Below, piece after piece: positions 1 to 6,860 of a stretch of DNA of 10,856 bases. The DNA is from an uncultured Paraglaciecola sp. (GTDB lineage: Bacteria > Pseudomonadota > Gammaproteobacteria > Enterobacterales > Alteromonadaceae), in assembly GCA_905479025.1 (NCBI GenBank), contig CAJQKX010000025.1, positions 1 to 10,856 on the forward strand, given 5' to 3'. Both the position numbers and the translations under genes were made by a program. Below the pieces are notes generated by a model that saw only the letters and a list, made by a program, of their open reading frames with translations, searched no databases and was not told where the DNA came from. Each line of letters starts with the position of its first letter. The stretch's first letter is position 1.

Positions 1-905
1 AGAATATAAGGCCTTACATCGACTACACGACCCGTTACTTTGATCCCCTGTTTTGCGTCTAGTGCCTTTATCTGTGGGCTAGGATTACCTCCCACTACAT
101 AAAAACGTGCATTAGGATGTTTAGCACGGATCAGTCGCCACACTTTATGGCAAAACCATATGACGGCATCAACATTGGCCCAATAATCCATTGCACCAGT
201 AAACACCACATCAATATTTTCATCCATAGCCTCAACGTCAGAGTTCTTTGGATCAAAAAATTCAGTATCTACCCCGTTTAACATGCTGCTGACTTTAAGG
301 CTGACAGACTGGGGCACTTGCAGTTTAAATAAATTAGCTTCTTGAGGAGAAACAAACAAACTATGCTGAAATTTTTCAGCGATTTTATTCTCTAAAGACT
401 GCAACTTGCGCCATTCTCGTTTATAAACCCAACGAGCAAGGCCTGTCTTTCCCTCTGCATATTGATTCCATTTATCTGAATCCACATCTACAAAATCAAT
501 AATCCGATTTTGCGACAAGTAGCGTTCACCCTCAACGTATTGTGCCATTGATGAAGAATAAACAAATACTTGTTTTATGTTATGAACGGTAATGATATCA
601 CTCGTCCACTTGGCCATTTCCCGGCTGTAATAGTATGGAACCGAGATAGCTTCACCGCTGATAAAAGCTTGCAAACCTTTGATCTTTGACAGAGTTTTAT
701 TCTGTTTTATCAACAACTTCTGTTGACAGTACTTGTCCAATTTATCTGCATATTGCCAGTCAAAGGGATCATCTACAAAACAAGTTAGATAAATGTCATA
801 AAACTCACTAAGTGCCTTAAGCATATTAAAGGATCGTATCTTATCGCCTTTATTGGGTGGAAATGGAATGCGATGGCAAAGAAATAACAGGGGTTCCTTT
901 TTCAT
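1..905 (-). CDS. XrtA-associated family 4 glycosyltransferase, partial (3' end off the left edge)
   Basis: This reading frame runs from an ATG at 905 leftwards without a stop to the window edge, giving about 301 residues of a protein that is normally near 400. The N-terminus (LLFLCHRIPFPPNKGDKIRS, residues 6-25) is the hallmark opening of the PEP-CTERM/XrtA-associated sugar transferase family (TIGR03087 type), a GT-B fold retaining glycosyltransferase. Residues 208-213 (SMLNGVD) and 235-251 (FTGAMDYWANVDAVIWF) are the linker and start of the C-terminal nucleotide-sugar-binding domain, and VVGGNPSP (270-277) fits a GT4 strand-loop. The sugar-nucleotide-contacting E-x7-E region would lie beyond the edge. 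It probably adds a sugar to the lipid-linked repeat unit on the cytoplasmic face. The start lies 6 nt after the stop of the FemAB-like gene, with GGGA in the end of that gene as the likely ribosome site, so it is probably last of those visible in the leftward operon. Family is fairly sure; donor and acceptor are unknown. Confidence 0.88.
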   Translation of the reverse strand, partial: MKKEPLLFLCHRIPFPPNKGDKIRSFNMLKALSEFYDIYLTCFVDDPFDWQYADKLDKYCQQKLLIKQNKTLSKIKGLQAFISGEAISVPYYYSREMAKWTSDIITVHNIKQVFVYSSSMAQYVEGERYLSQNRIIDFVDVDSDKWNQYAEGKTGLARWVYKREWRKLQSLENKIAEKFQHSLFVSPQEANLFKLQVPQSVSLKVSSMLNGVDTEFFDPKNSDVEAMDENIDVVFTGAMDYWANVDAVIWFCHKVWRLIRAKHPNARFYVVGGNPSPQIKALDAKQGIKVTGRVVDVRPYI

Positions 906-911
906 CTAAAG

Positions 912-1961
912 TTATCCCAGATACTTTGACAAAAATGGACCGATTAAGCGGCTAACTGCAACGGGTAGCTTTTTCCACACGCTGATAAAAAACTTAAATT
1001 TTGGATTGTTGGGGCTTAAATCTGGTAGTTCAGTTGCCTTAACCAAATAAAACAAATAATGCAAAGGTTGAGGCTCCATGCCCCAAGTTCTTTTATATTT
1101 GTAGGCGCCAGAATTATCTTTACTGCGGCCAAAATCAAAGTAATGTGATTTTCTTAATGACTTAGCCGAACACATTAATTGATAGTACATGTAATCGTTA
1201 CTTTTTAACGCTCTGGCTTTATTGAGTCCTCCACCATAATAAGGCAATACTTGTCCCTTATAGTAAAAACTCAAAACAGAAGAAACAGCTTGGCCTTGGT
1301 GTTCCACCGTTAACACGTCACATCTTTCACCGAATATTTGTCGTAGTGCACTAAAATAATGGGCAGAAAACACAGGCGTACCCAGATTGCGTAAACTTTC
1401 TGAATAAACTTTGTAGGCGGTAGCTGTATCTGAATCAATTCGATGAGTAAAGTCGTTTTTAAAGGAGTTTCTTATTACTGCCCTTTGCTTTCTTTTTGTC
1501 ACACCTGCCAGAATCGCTTCATCGTTTTCAGGTAAAACACAACCAAATGCAGAATGGGCACATTTTTCGGTGAATGCGGCATTATTACGTGCAAAAGGAT
1601 AACGCAGTTCGAGATAATCTACAGACAATTGCTGGGCTAATTCTATTGCTTTGGCTTCTAGGAATACTATGACATCATCAGAATCGGATGCCACGCCTCC
1701 ATATACGCAGAATGGTGTTGAAACTAAATTATGACCAAAGAGAAAACTTTTTTGTTCTACTAAGGGTAAGACCCCAACTATGGAGCCTGCTTGTTCCGCA
1801 TAAATAAAATGGCTTTTGTGGTTGAAAACCTGCTCAATAATTTGCTTCCACCCAGACAAATGAAAAAAACTGCCACGCTCACACTGGTCGACAAACGCAT
1901 CCCACCTTAATAAATCCTCAGCCTTAGAACCAAGGGTCCCGAACAAATATGTTTCTGTCAC
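912..1961 (-). CDS. FemAB-like XrtA/PEP-CTERM-associated protein (GNAT fold)
   Basis: A 349-residue protein from a GTG start. It matches the FemAB-type family found in PEP-CTERM/EPS loci (TIGR03019 type): FFHLSGWKQIIEQVF (residues 32-46) in the first GNAT-like half, KRKQRAVIRNSFK (156-168) in the middle, and DFGRSKDNSGAYKYKRTWG (276-294) near the C-terminus are its typical conserved stretches. FemAB relatives transfer aminoacyl or acyl groups to peptidoglycan precursors; in XrtA loci the substrate is not established and may be the polysaccharide or a lipid intermediate. No membrane segment or signal peptide is visible, so it should be cytoplasmic. The GTG overlaps the TGA of the deacetylase gene (GTGA), with GGGG seven bases upstream, which suggests coupled translation. 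The frame is open up to a TTG at 1997, but that would add 12 residues with no family similarity inside the upstream gene, so GTG at 1961 is preferred. Confidence 0.88.
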   Translation of the reverse strand: MTETYLFGTLGSKAEDLLRWDAFVDQCERGSFFHLSGWKQIIEQVFNHKSHFIYAEQAGSIVGVLPLVEQKSFLFGHNLVSTPFCVYGGVASDSDDVIVFLEAKAIELAQQLSVDYLELRYPFARNNAAFTEKCAHSAFGCVLPENDEAILAGVTKRKQRAVIRNSFKNDFTHRIDSDTATAYKVYSESLRNLGTPVFSAHYFSALRQIFGERCDVLTVEHQGQAVSSVLSFYYKGQVLPYYGGGLNKARALKSNDYMYYQLMCSAKSLRKSHYFDFGRSKDNSGAYKYKRTWGMEPQPLHYLFYLVKATELPDLSPNNPKFKFFISVWKKLPVAVSRLIGPFLSKYLG

Positions 1962-2797
1962 TGACTTACCCCGTAAACATAACGCATGGTTGACCAATTA
2001 AAATCATCTAATAAACGAATCAACTTGGCTTCGGTTCGATGCAAATTCACGTAATGACGAAAGCGCGATTTAAGAGGAGCATTTTTTAAACGGGGTTGGT
2101 CGGCATCTATTTCCCAGGGGTGAAAATAAAAGGAGTAAGGTTGTTTTTCCTGCCGCAAATACTTAGAAACTAGTTTTTGGGTTACTTTATAGGGATAAAG
2201 GCGAAAATAACCGCCTCCCCCAATGGGTATTTGTTTGCCCATAAGCCGTAGCGTTGGAATAGGTATTTCAATAATATTTTCTGGTCTGTTGTAGGCAAAT
2301 CTTGGCCAATCTGGGGTGCCATATAAATCATGTTTTACAGGGTAAGTGCTAGAGCTATATTTAAAACCGAGCTCGGCTAACACTTCAAAAGCCCATTCAT
2401 TGCTATAGCCGATAGAAAAACTTGGTGCACGATAACCTATTATCTGCTCACCCAATAAGTCTTCCAAGTGGTTTTTAGAACGTTTTATATCCTGCAGAAA
2501 CTCATCACGGCTGAGAAGTATAACTCGCTTGTGGGCATAACCATGACTTGCCACCTCATGACCTTGGCTATGTATTTCCTTTATCAGGTCCGGATAACGT
2601 TCTGCCACCCAACCTAATACAAAAAAGGTCGATTTCACCTCTTTTTTTGCAAACAAATCGAGTAATCTACGAGTATTAGTATCTACGCGAGGTTGGTAGT
2701 CCTTCCATTGAGAAGGAGAAATAACTGATTCAAAAGCCGATACATGAAAAAAATCTTCTACATCTACAGTCATTGCATTAAGCACATCAGATTTCAA
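1958..2797 (-). CDS. XrtA-system polysaccharide deacetylase (NodB domain)
   Basis: A 279-residue carbohydrate esterase family 4 protein of the XrtA-associated type (TIGR03006, with a DUF3473-like C-terminal part). The NodB motifs are visible: TVDVEDFF (residues 10-17) with catalytic D12 and the E14-D15 pair usual in this subfamily; SHGYAH (84-89) with metal-binding H85 and H89; GYRAPSFS (121-128); and FHPWEID (225-231) near the end. It should remove acetyl groups from N-acetylated sugars in the polymer or its lipid-linked precursor. No signal peptide is seen. The start is taken as TTG at 2797 because an AAGGA lies nine bases upstream; an internal ATG at 2773 (just before TVDVEDFF) has no ribosome site but would still give a complete catalytic domain. 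The AAGGA belongs to the tandem repeat block in front of the gene. The stop overlaps the next gene by four bases. Confidence 0.92.
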   Translation of the reverse strand: MKSDVLNAMTVDVEDFFHVSAFESVISPSQWKDYQPRVDTNTRRLLDLFAKKEVKSTFFVLGWVAERYPDLIKEIHSQGHEVASHGYAHKRVILLSRDEFLQDIKRSKNHLEDLLGEQIIGYRAPSFSIGYSNEWAFEVLAELGFKYSSSTYPVKHDLYGTPDWPRFAYNRPENIIEIPIPTLRLMGKQIPIGGGGYFRLYPYKVTQKLVSKYLRQEKQPYSFYFHPWEIDADQPRLKNAPLKSRFRHYVNLHRTEAKLIRLLDDFNWSTMRYVYGVSQ

Positions 2798-2800
2798 ATT

Positions 2801-2948
2801 TTAACATCCTTTTCAAATTTCACGTCCATTTTAAAACTTAACATCCTTTTCAAATTTCACTTCCATCTTAAAACTTAACATCCTTTTCAAATTTCACTTC
2901 TATCTTAAAACTTAATATCCTTTTCAAATTTCACTTCTATCTTAAAAC
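2801..2948 (-). repeat. Four tandem 37-bp repeats between sugar transferase and deacetylase genes
   Basis: Four contiguous 37-bp copies at 2801-2837, 2838-2874, 2875-2911 and 2912-2948. Adjacent copies differ by only one or two bases. Read on the minus (transcribed) strand each copy is an arm GTTTTAAGATAGAAGTGAA followed by a core ATTTGAAAAGGATGTTAA. The core holds an AAGGA Shine-Dalgarno-like element and a TAA. The unit is not a multiple of three and holds stops, so the block does not encode an extended protein. It fills the gap between two genes that otherwise look co-transcribed. No inverted symmetry typical of REP or CRISPR repeats is present, and there are no unique spacers. Confidence 0.95.
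2807..2811 (-). promoter_or_regulatory. Ribosome binding site of the deacetylase gene, inside a tandem repeat
   Basis: AAGGA on the minus strand, nine bases before the TTG at 2797. It decides the TTG start over the ATG at 2773, which has no such site. The same AAGGA occurs in the core of each upstream 37-bp repeat, so this site is one repeat copy put to use. Confidence 0.55.
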
Positions 2949-3005
2949 TTAACATCCTTTTCCAAATTTAACATCCCTTTCGAAATTTAACGTCCCTTCC
3001 CGAAT
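2949..3005 (-). repeat. Three degenerate 19-bp repeat cores running into the sugar transferase 3' end
   Basis: Continuing the 37-bp block are three 19-bp units without the arm: 2949-2967, 2968-2986 and 2987-3005. On the minus strand they read ATTTGGAAAAGGATGTTAA, ATTTCGAAAGGGATGTTAA and ATTCGGGAAGGGACGTTAA. The last is the final codons and stop (FGKGR then TAA) of the sugar transferase gene. Similarity to the 37-bp core rises step by step away from the gene, as if the array grew out of the gene's 3' end. Confidence 0.8.
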
Positions 3006-4399
3006 AAAATTACTTCGACCGTTCGAATAAGAATCAACATATCTAGCATAAAACTTTGATGCTTTACATAGTAAAGATCAAACTTTAATTTTTCCATCGA
3101 ATCTTCAACACTTGCTCCGTAAGGATAATTTAACTGAGCCCAACCCGTTAAGCCTGGTTTTACATTGTGTCTTTGATCATAGTAAGGGATCTCTCTGTTT
3201 AGCTGATCTACGAACTGAGAACGCTCAGGACGAGGTCCAATAAATGACATTTCTCCTCTAAATACATTCCAAATCTGTGGTAACTCGTCAATTCTAAATT
3301 TGCGAATAAAAGACCCAATTTTGGTCACTCTAGCATCATTAGCCGTGGCCCATTTTGCTCCGTCTTTCTCAGCATCATGGCGCATACTACGAAATTTAAT
3401 AATATTAAAGAGTCGGCCATTCAAACCGACTCTTTCTTGCTTATAAAAAATAGAAGCATCTTTAGTTTTTATATCTTCAATAAAGATTATAATCGCTGCC
3501 AACAACATGAAAGGCCATGCAAGCAATAGGACTGCTGTTGCCATTAAACAATTCATCGTATAATCAAGTGCGACTCTTAAATAATTTTGTGAATGAAAAC
3601 CATTCGAATAAATCACCCAACTTGGATACATCAGATTGACCACAATTTGTCCAGTTTCTCGTTCCATAAAGTCAAGCAAGTCGGTGACGTAAACACCTCC
3701 TAGCCTGCAGTCAAAAAGAATTTCAACGGGTAAGGTACCTCTGCGCTGATCACAGGCAATGACCACTTCATCGATTTCATTATCTGCAATGAAATTCCTA
3801 AAATTTTCGTCAATTTTTACATATAGTAGCTTTTCGTTTTGAATGCCCTCTTCTCGGTTATCACCAGGAATGGGTATAAAACCAAGCAACTCAAACCCCA
3901 AACGATCTGCATCACGGCGCATACGCTTTTCTATGATTGCAGCACGTTCACCGGCACCTATAACGATTGTCCTAGTGCCACCCAATCCTAATAAACCTAG
4001 CTTGCTAATAAAATATCGGAAGACAACAAGCGACAATACAATCGACCCCGCAGCAACCGGAAAATAATAAGGATGGTGTAGAGCCTCGGGGAAAAAGATG
4101 AGAACAAGGAGCTCAACAACAAAGTAACTTAAAGCCAGACTTACAAAAATACGTCGAATAATGCCTCTGAATGTTTCTCTTAATTTAGTTTCATATAAGC
4201 CCACCGAAAGTGAAAAAACAAGCACTAAAAAAGTTAAAACGCTGACACTAGAAATAAGGGTAAAACTATCCAACTGAGGCGTACTGGTTGTGCTGGCAAC
4301 AACAACATTGGCGACATAAGCAGCGTAACCGATTATGAATGCTTCGACCAACATCAATGCATTCGAGCTTTTCTTTTGCTTATTACTCTTCAATGCCAT
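2987..4399 (-). CDS. Initiating undecaprenyl-phosphate sugar-phosphate transferase (XrtA-associated)
   Basis: A 470-residue polyprenyl glycosylphosphotransferase of the PEP-CTERM-associated class (TIGR03013 type), which starts the repeat unit by moving a sugar-1-phosphate from a nucleotide sugar to undecaprenyl phosphate. Numbering from this ATG, hydrophobic segments lie at about 15-36, 48-69, 86-104 and 112-135; a Rossmann-like domain follows (TIVIGAGERA, about 144-153); a further membrane segment lies at about 281-307; then comes the catalytic bacterial sugar transferase domain with QERVG (321-325), KFRSM (335-339), DELPQ (371-375), GPRPE (388-392) and PGLTGWAQ (415-422). All key motifs are present. 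The ATG at 4399 follows AGGAG by six bases; an in-frame TTG two codons earlier is less likely. It is the first gene of the leftward group, facing the export operon. The sugar moved cannot be read from sequence. Confidence 0.95.
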   Translation of the reverse strand: MALKSNKQKKSSNALMLVEAFIIGYAAYVANVVVASTTSTPQLDSFTLISSVSVLTFLVLVFSLSVGLYETKLRETFRGIIRRIFVSLALSYFVVELLVLIFFPEALHHPYYFPVAAGSIVLSLVVFRYFISKLGLLGLGGTRTIVIGAGERAAIIEKRMRRDADRLGFELLGFIPIPGDNREEGIQNEKLLYVKIDENFRNFIADNEIDEVVIACDQRRGTLPVEILFDCRLGGVYVTDLLDFMERETGQIVVNLMYPSWVIYSNGFHSQNYLRVALDYTMNCLMATAVLLLAWPFMLLAAIIIFIEDIKTKDASIFYKQERVGLNGRLFNIIKFRSMRHDAEKDGAKWATANDARVTKIGSFIRKFRIDELPQIWNVFRGEMSFIGPRPERSQFVDQLNREIPYYDQRHNVKPGLTGWAQLNYPYGASVEDSMEKLKFDLYYVKHQSFMLDMLILIRTVEVILFGKGR

Positions 4400-4405
4400 T
4401 TGCAA

Positions 4406-4410
4406 CTCCT
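4406..4410 (-). promoter_or_regulatory. Ribosome binding site of the sugar transferase gene
   Basis: AGGAG on the minus strand, six bases before the ATG at 4399. It settles the start at this ATG rather than the TTG at 4405, which would lie directly next to the site. Confidence 0.75.
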
Positions 4411-4542
4411 ATTGCATTTTTGTTGTAAAATATCATATGCTAATTTAACTTTTTGAGATAGACTAAATTTTCTGGATCAGTATTATAGTAATTATGATGC
4501 TGTAGAAAACGACAATTTTGTTACATTTGCAATTATTTAGTT
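4411..4542. promoter_or_regulatory. Divergent control region between the two EPS gene groups
   Basis: About 130 very AT-rich bases separate the ribosome sites of two divergent genes, so promoters for both directions should lie here. On the minus strand a perfect TATAAT is found at 4487-4482, but no good -35 box sits 16-18 bases upstream of it. On the plus strand, TATTAT (4481-4486) and TATGAT (4493-4498) are possible -10 boxes, also with poor -35 boxes. Weak -35 boxes may mean that an activator is needed. No clear operator palindrome was found. A GTTACAT at 4520-4526 recurs in the gap at 5189-5249. Confidence 0.5.
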
Positions 4543-4555
4543 AGGGACAACGCAT

Positions 4556-5188
4556 ATGAATATAGAGAGATCTGCACAATTTTTTTTGTTATCTTTCGGG
4601 CTTACTTTGATGGCAAGTTGCAGTACAAATTCACTCCTTCCGCAAGCAACCACTCGACCCTCACTCACCACCTCAATTGACGACTATAAATACTTAATTG
4701 GACCCGGTGATAGTGTCAGCATCTTCGTATGGCGTAATCCTGAAGTGTCAGGTAGTTTCACTGTGCGTCCTGATGGCATGATTACCACCTCTTTAGTGGA
4801 AGATTTACCGGTTTCTGGTAAAACCCCCACTGCTCTAGCCAGAGATGTAGAAAAAGAATTATCCAAATATATACGAGAGCCTATTGTGACCGTGAGCATT
4901 GGAGGTTTTTCAGGCCCTTACAGTGAACAAGTAAGGGTTATTGGCGAAGCGACTTCACCCAGAGCGATCACTTACAAGGAGGATATGTCTCTACTTGATT
5001 TGATGGTTGCAGTGGGCGGTATCACTGATTTTGCTAACGGTGATGGTTCAAAATTAATCCGTGTTGTAAACGGAAAGCAACAAGAGTTCTTAGTGCATAT
5101 AGATAGGTTGATCAAAGAAGGAGATATTTCTGCAAATGTGGATATATTGCCTGGCGATATTTTGATCATCCCAGAAGCTTGGTTTTAA
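4556..5188 (+). CDS. Wza-like polysaccharide export lipoprotein (XrtA-associated)
   Basis: A 210-residue outer-membrane auxiliary protein of the XrtA export family (TIGR03027 type). It has a short signal peptide ending in a lipobox-like LMASC, making C22 the likely lipidated residue. The polysaccharide export domain spans about 45-120 (YLIGPGDSVSIFVWRNPEVSG, then VRPDGMITTSLVEDLPVSGKTP), and a SLBB-type domain follows at about 125-205 (VRVIGEA, then MVAVGGITDFANGDGSKLIR, then DILPGDILIIPEAWF). It is much shorter than E. coli Wza (about 380 residues) and lacks its extra domains, as is usual for this family. It likely forms the periplasmic and outer-membrane exit for the polymer with the chain-length protein encoded next. 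The ATG is preceded by AGGGA eight bases upstream. It is the first gene of the rightward group. The signal peptide is partly coded by a run of eight T. Confidence 0.93.
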   Translation: MNIERSAQFFLLSFGLTLMASCSTNSLLPQATTRPSLTTSIDDYKYLIGPGDSVSIFVWRNPEVSGSFTVRPDGMITTSLVEDLPVSGKTPTALARDVEKELSKYIREPIVTVSIGGFSGPYSEQVRVIGEATSPRAITYKEDMSLLDLMVAVGGITDFANGDGSKLIRVVNGKQQEFLVHIDRLIKEGDISANVDILPGDILIIPEAWF

Positions 5189-5193
5189 ACTCT

Positions 5194-5227
5194 GTTACAT
5201 CGTTACATCTGACACATCCGTTACACG
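5194..5227 (+). repeat. Short direct repeats GTTACA in the gap before the chain-length gene
   Basis: GTTACATC occurs twice back to back (5194-5201, 5202-5209), followed after ten bases by GTTACACG (5220-5227). A related GTTACAT lies at 4520-4526 in the divergent control region. The block fills half of the 61-bp gap between two operon genes. It could be a regulator site or simple sequence drift; nothing in the sequence decides between these. Confidence 0.4.
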
Positions 5228-5249
5228 TAATATCTAAGTAGAAGTAAAT

Positions 5250-6860
5250 ATGTTAGGAATTCAGGAAGCAGTAGACCAGCTTTTAGACTATGTGAAGGGC
5301 GTTTGGATAAAAAAACGTTTCATCATTATATCTTCATGGTTAATTTGTCCCATAGGGTGGTTTTATGTAGCTACTATGCCCAATGTCTATGCATCGTCGG
5401 CAAGAGTGTTTGTGGATACCAATAGTTTATTAAGGCCTCTGTTAAGAGGATTAGCTGTCTATAACAATCCAAGCGATCAAATCAGTTTAGTCGCACGTAC
5501 TTTATTAAGCAGACCAAACTTAGAAAAAATCGCTCGCGAGGCAGATCTTGACATCACGGTTGCAACACAAAAAGATATGGATGCTTTAATTGATGACCTA
5601 AAAAGCAATATAAAACTCAGCAGTACCCGTGAGCAGAATATATACACTATTAGCTTTACATCTAATTCTCCTGAGTTATCACAAAAAATAGTCCGAATAA
5701 CCTTGAATGAATTTGTTGAAACTGCACTAGGATCTAACAGGCAAAGCAATGATAGTGCAGAACAGTTTATCCAAACGCAGATAGATGAATACGAACAACG
5801 TCTGATTGACGCAGAAAAACGTGTAGCGAATTTTAAAACTAGACGTATGGACAGGGCACCAGGTTCAAGCAGTGATTATTATAGTCAATATCAAAGGCAG
5901 GTATCAGAACTTCAGGTAACAGAGCTGAGATTATTGGAACTCCAATCACAACTCAGTGCTGCTAAAGCGCAACTTCGAGGAGAAGAACCGGTTTTTGGCT
6001 TGGTGGCGCCAAGAAACGGAGTTGACACTCAATCAAATATTGCGACTAAATTTGATAGTAGAATTGCGACTTTGGAAAGTAATCTGGACGAGTTGTTAAT
6101 CAAGTACACAGAAAATCATCCCGATGTTAAAAAGACCTATAGTTTGATAGACAATTTAAAAGAAGACCGCAGAAAGCAAATTGATTCCATGTCACAGGTA
6201 GCAAAAACAACAGGCTCCTATAGCCAATTTGGCAACATTAATCAAAATCCAGTCTATCAGGAAATGAAATTAGCGGTTTCTCAATACGAAAATCAAATTG
6301 CTTCTTTAACTGTAAGAGCAAATCAATATCGGACAAAAGTTAAGGGGCTTGAAGAAATTATCGATTTAGTGCCACAAATTGAGGCAGAGGCGCAAGGCCT
6401 AAACCGCGACTACGAGATTACCAAAAGAAAATATTTAGAATTATTAGGACGCAAAGAACAAGCCGAATTGTCTCGCAAAGCTGAAGCAACAGCAGACGAG
6501 GTACAATTTAGAGTTATTGATCCTCCTACATTACCAAGTAAACCTTCAGGTCCCAAACGAGTGATTTTTTATACTTTGGTTTTGATTTTTGGTTTTGGAG
6601 CGGGTTTGGCTGTTGCGTTTTTAGTCAGTCAACTGAAACCTGTAGTTTTTAGTGCCAACCAACTCAAAAATACCTTTGGAATACCCGTTTTTGGCAGCGT
6701 ATCCCATATACACGCTGGGGTAATTCAGAAAACAGAGCGCAAAAAAATGCTTGTTTTTTCTATTTCTAGTTTAGGTATTGTTGCTATCTATATTTCGTTA
6801 GTGTTGACAGATATTGCCTATGGAAGTCTACCACTCTATTTGTTGGAGAATGTTCTTTGA
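5250..6860 (+). CDS. Wzz/Wzc-like polysaccharide chain-length determinant (XrtA-associated)
   Basis: A 536-residue inner-membrane polysaccharide co-polymerase (TIGR03007 type). A membrane segment at about 24-43 is followed by the Wzz-type motif around YASSARVFVDTNSLLRPLLRG (47-67). Long periplasmic helices, probably coiled coils, run about 170-240 and 265-420, with the conserved KYTENHPDV (285-293) and LNRDYE (384-389). A proline-rich stretch IDPPTLPSKPSGP (423-435) leads into a second membrane segment (438-459), and a third lies near 499-520. It has no kinase domain; that is encoded by the next gene, as in split BY-kinase systems. It likely sets polymer length and contacts the export lipoprotein. 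The ribosome site is weak (AGAAG about five bases upstream), but the N-terminus QLLDYVKGVW is typical of the family, which supports this start. Its TGA overlaps the kinase start. Confidence 0.94.
   Translation: MLGIQEAVDQLLDYVKGVWIKKRFIIISSWLICPIGWFYVATMPNVYASSARVFVDTNSLLRPLLRGLAVYNNPSDQISLVARTLLSRPNLEKIAREADLDITVATQKDMDALIDDLKSNIKLSSTREQNIYTISFTSNSPELSQKIVRITLNEFVETALGSNRQSNDSAEQFIQTQIDEYEQRLIDAEKRVANFKTRRMDRAPGSSSDYYSQYQRQVSELQVTELRLLELQSQLSAAKAQLRGEEPVFGLVAPRNGVDTQSNIATKFDSRIATLESNLDELLIKYTENHPDVKKTYSLIDNLKEDRRKQIDSMSQVAKTTGSYSQFGNINQNPVYQEMKLAVSQYENQIASLTVRANQYRTKVKGLEEIIDLVPQIEAEAQGLNRDYEITKRKYLELLGRKEQAELSRKAEATADEVQFRVIDPPTLPSKPSGPKRVIFYTLVLIFGFGAGLAVAFLVSQLKPVVFSANQLKNTFGIPVFGSVSHIHAGVIQKTERKKMLVFSISSLGIVAIYISLVLTDIAYGSLPLYLLENVL
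6845..6848 (+). promoter_or_regulatory. Ribosome binding site for the TTG start of the kinase gene
   Basis: GGAG within the last codons of the chain-length gene, eight bases before TTG at 6857. It supports the TTG start and, with the TTGA start-stop overlap, coupled translation of the two partners. Confidence 0.65.

Noticed and set aside
1962..1997. Longer FemAB protein from TTG at 1997
   Set aside because: The extra 12 residues do not fit the family, no ribosome site is evident there, and the GTG overlapping the upstream stop is well placed.
2801..2948. Tandem repeats as a CRISPR array
   Set aside because: Copies abut with no unique spacers, have no inverted symmetry, and lie inside an operon with no cas genes.
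3843..4067. Plus-strand reading frame inside the sugar transferase gene
   Set aside because: It lies wholly antisense to a gene with all family motifs intact and resembles no protein I know; the other short antisense frames in the window were set aside for the same reason.
4580..4587. Run of eight T in the signal peptide of the export lipoprotein as a phase-variation tract
   Set aside because: In an AT-rich genome a T8 in Phe/Leu signal-peptide codons is expected by chance; A7 and A8 runs also occur in the kinase gene.
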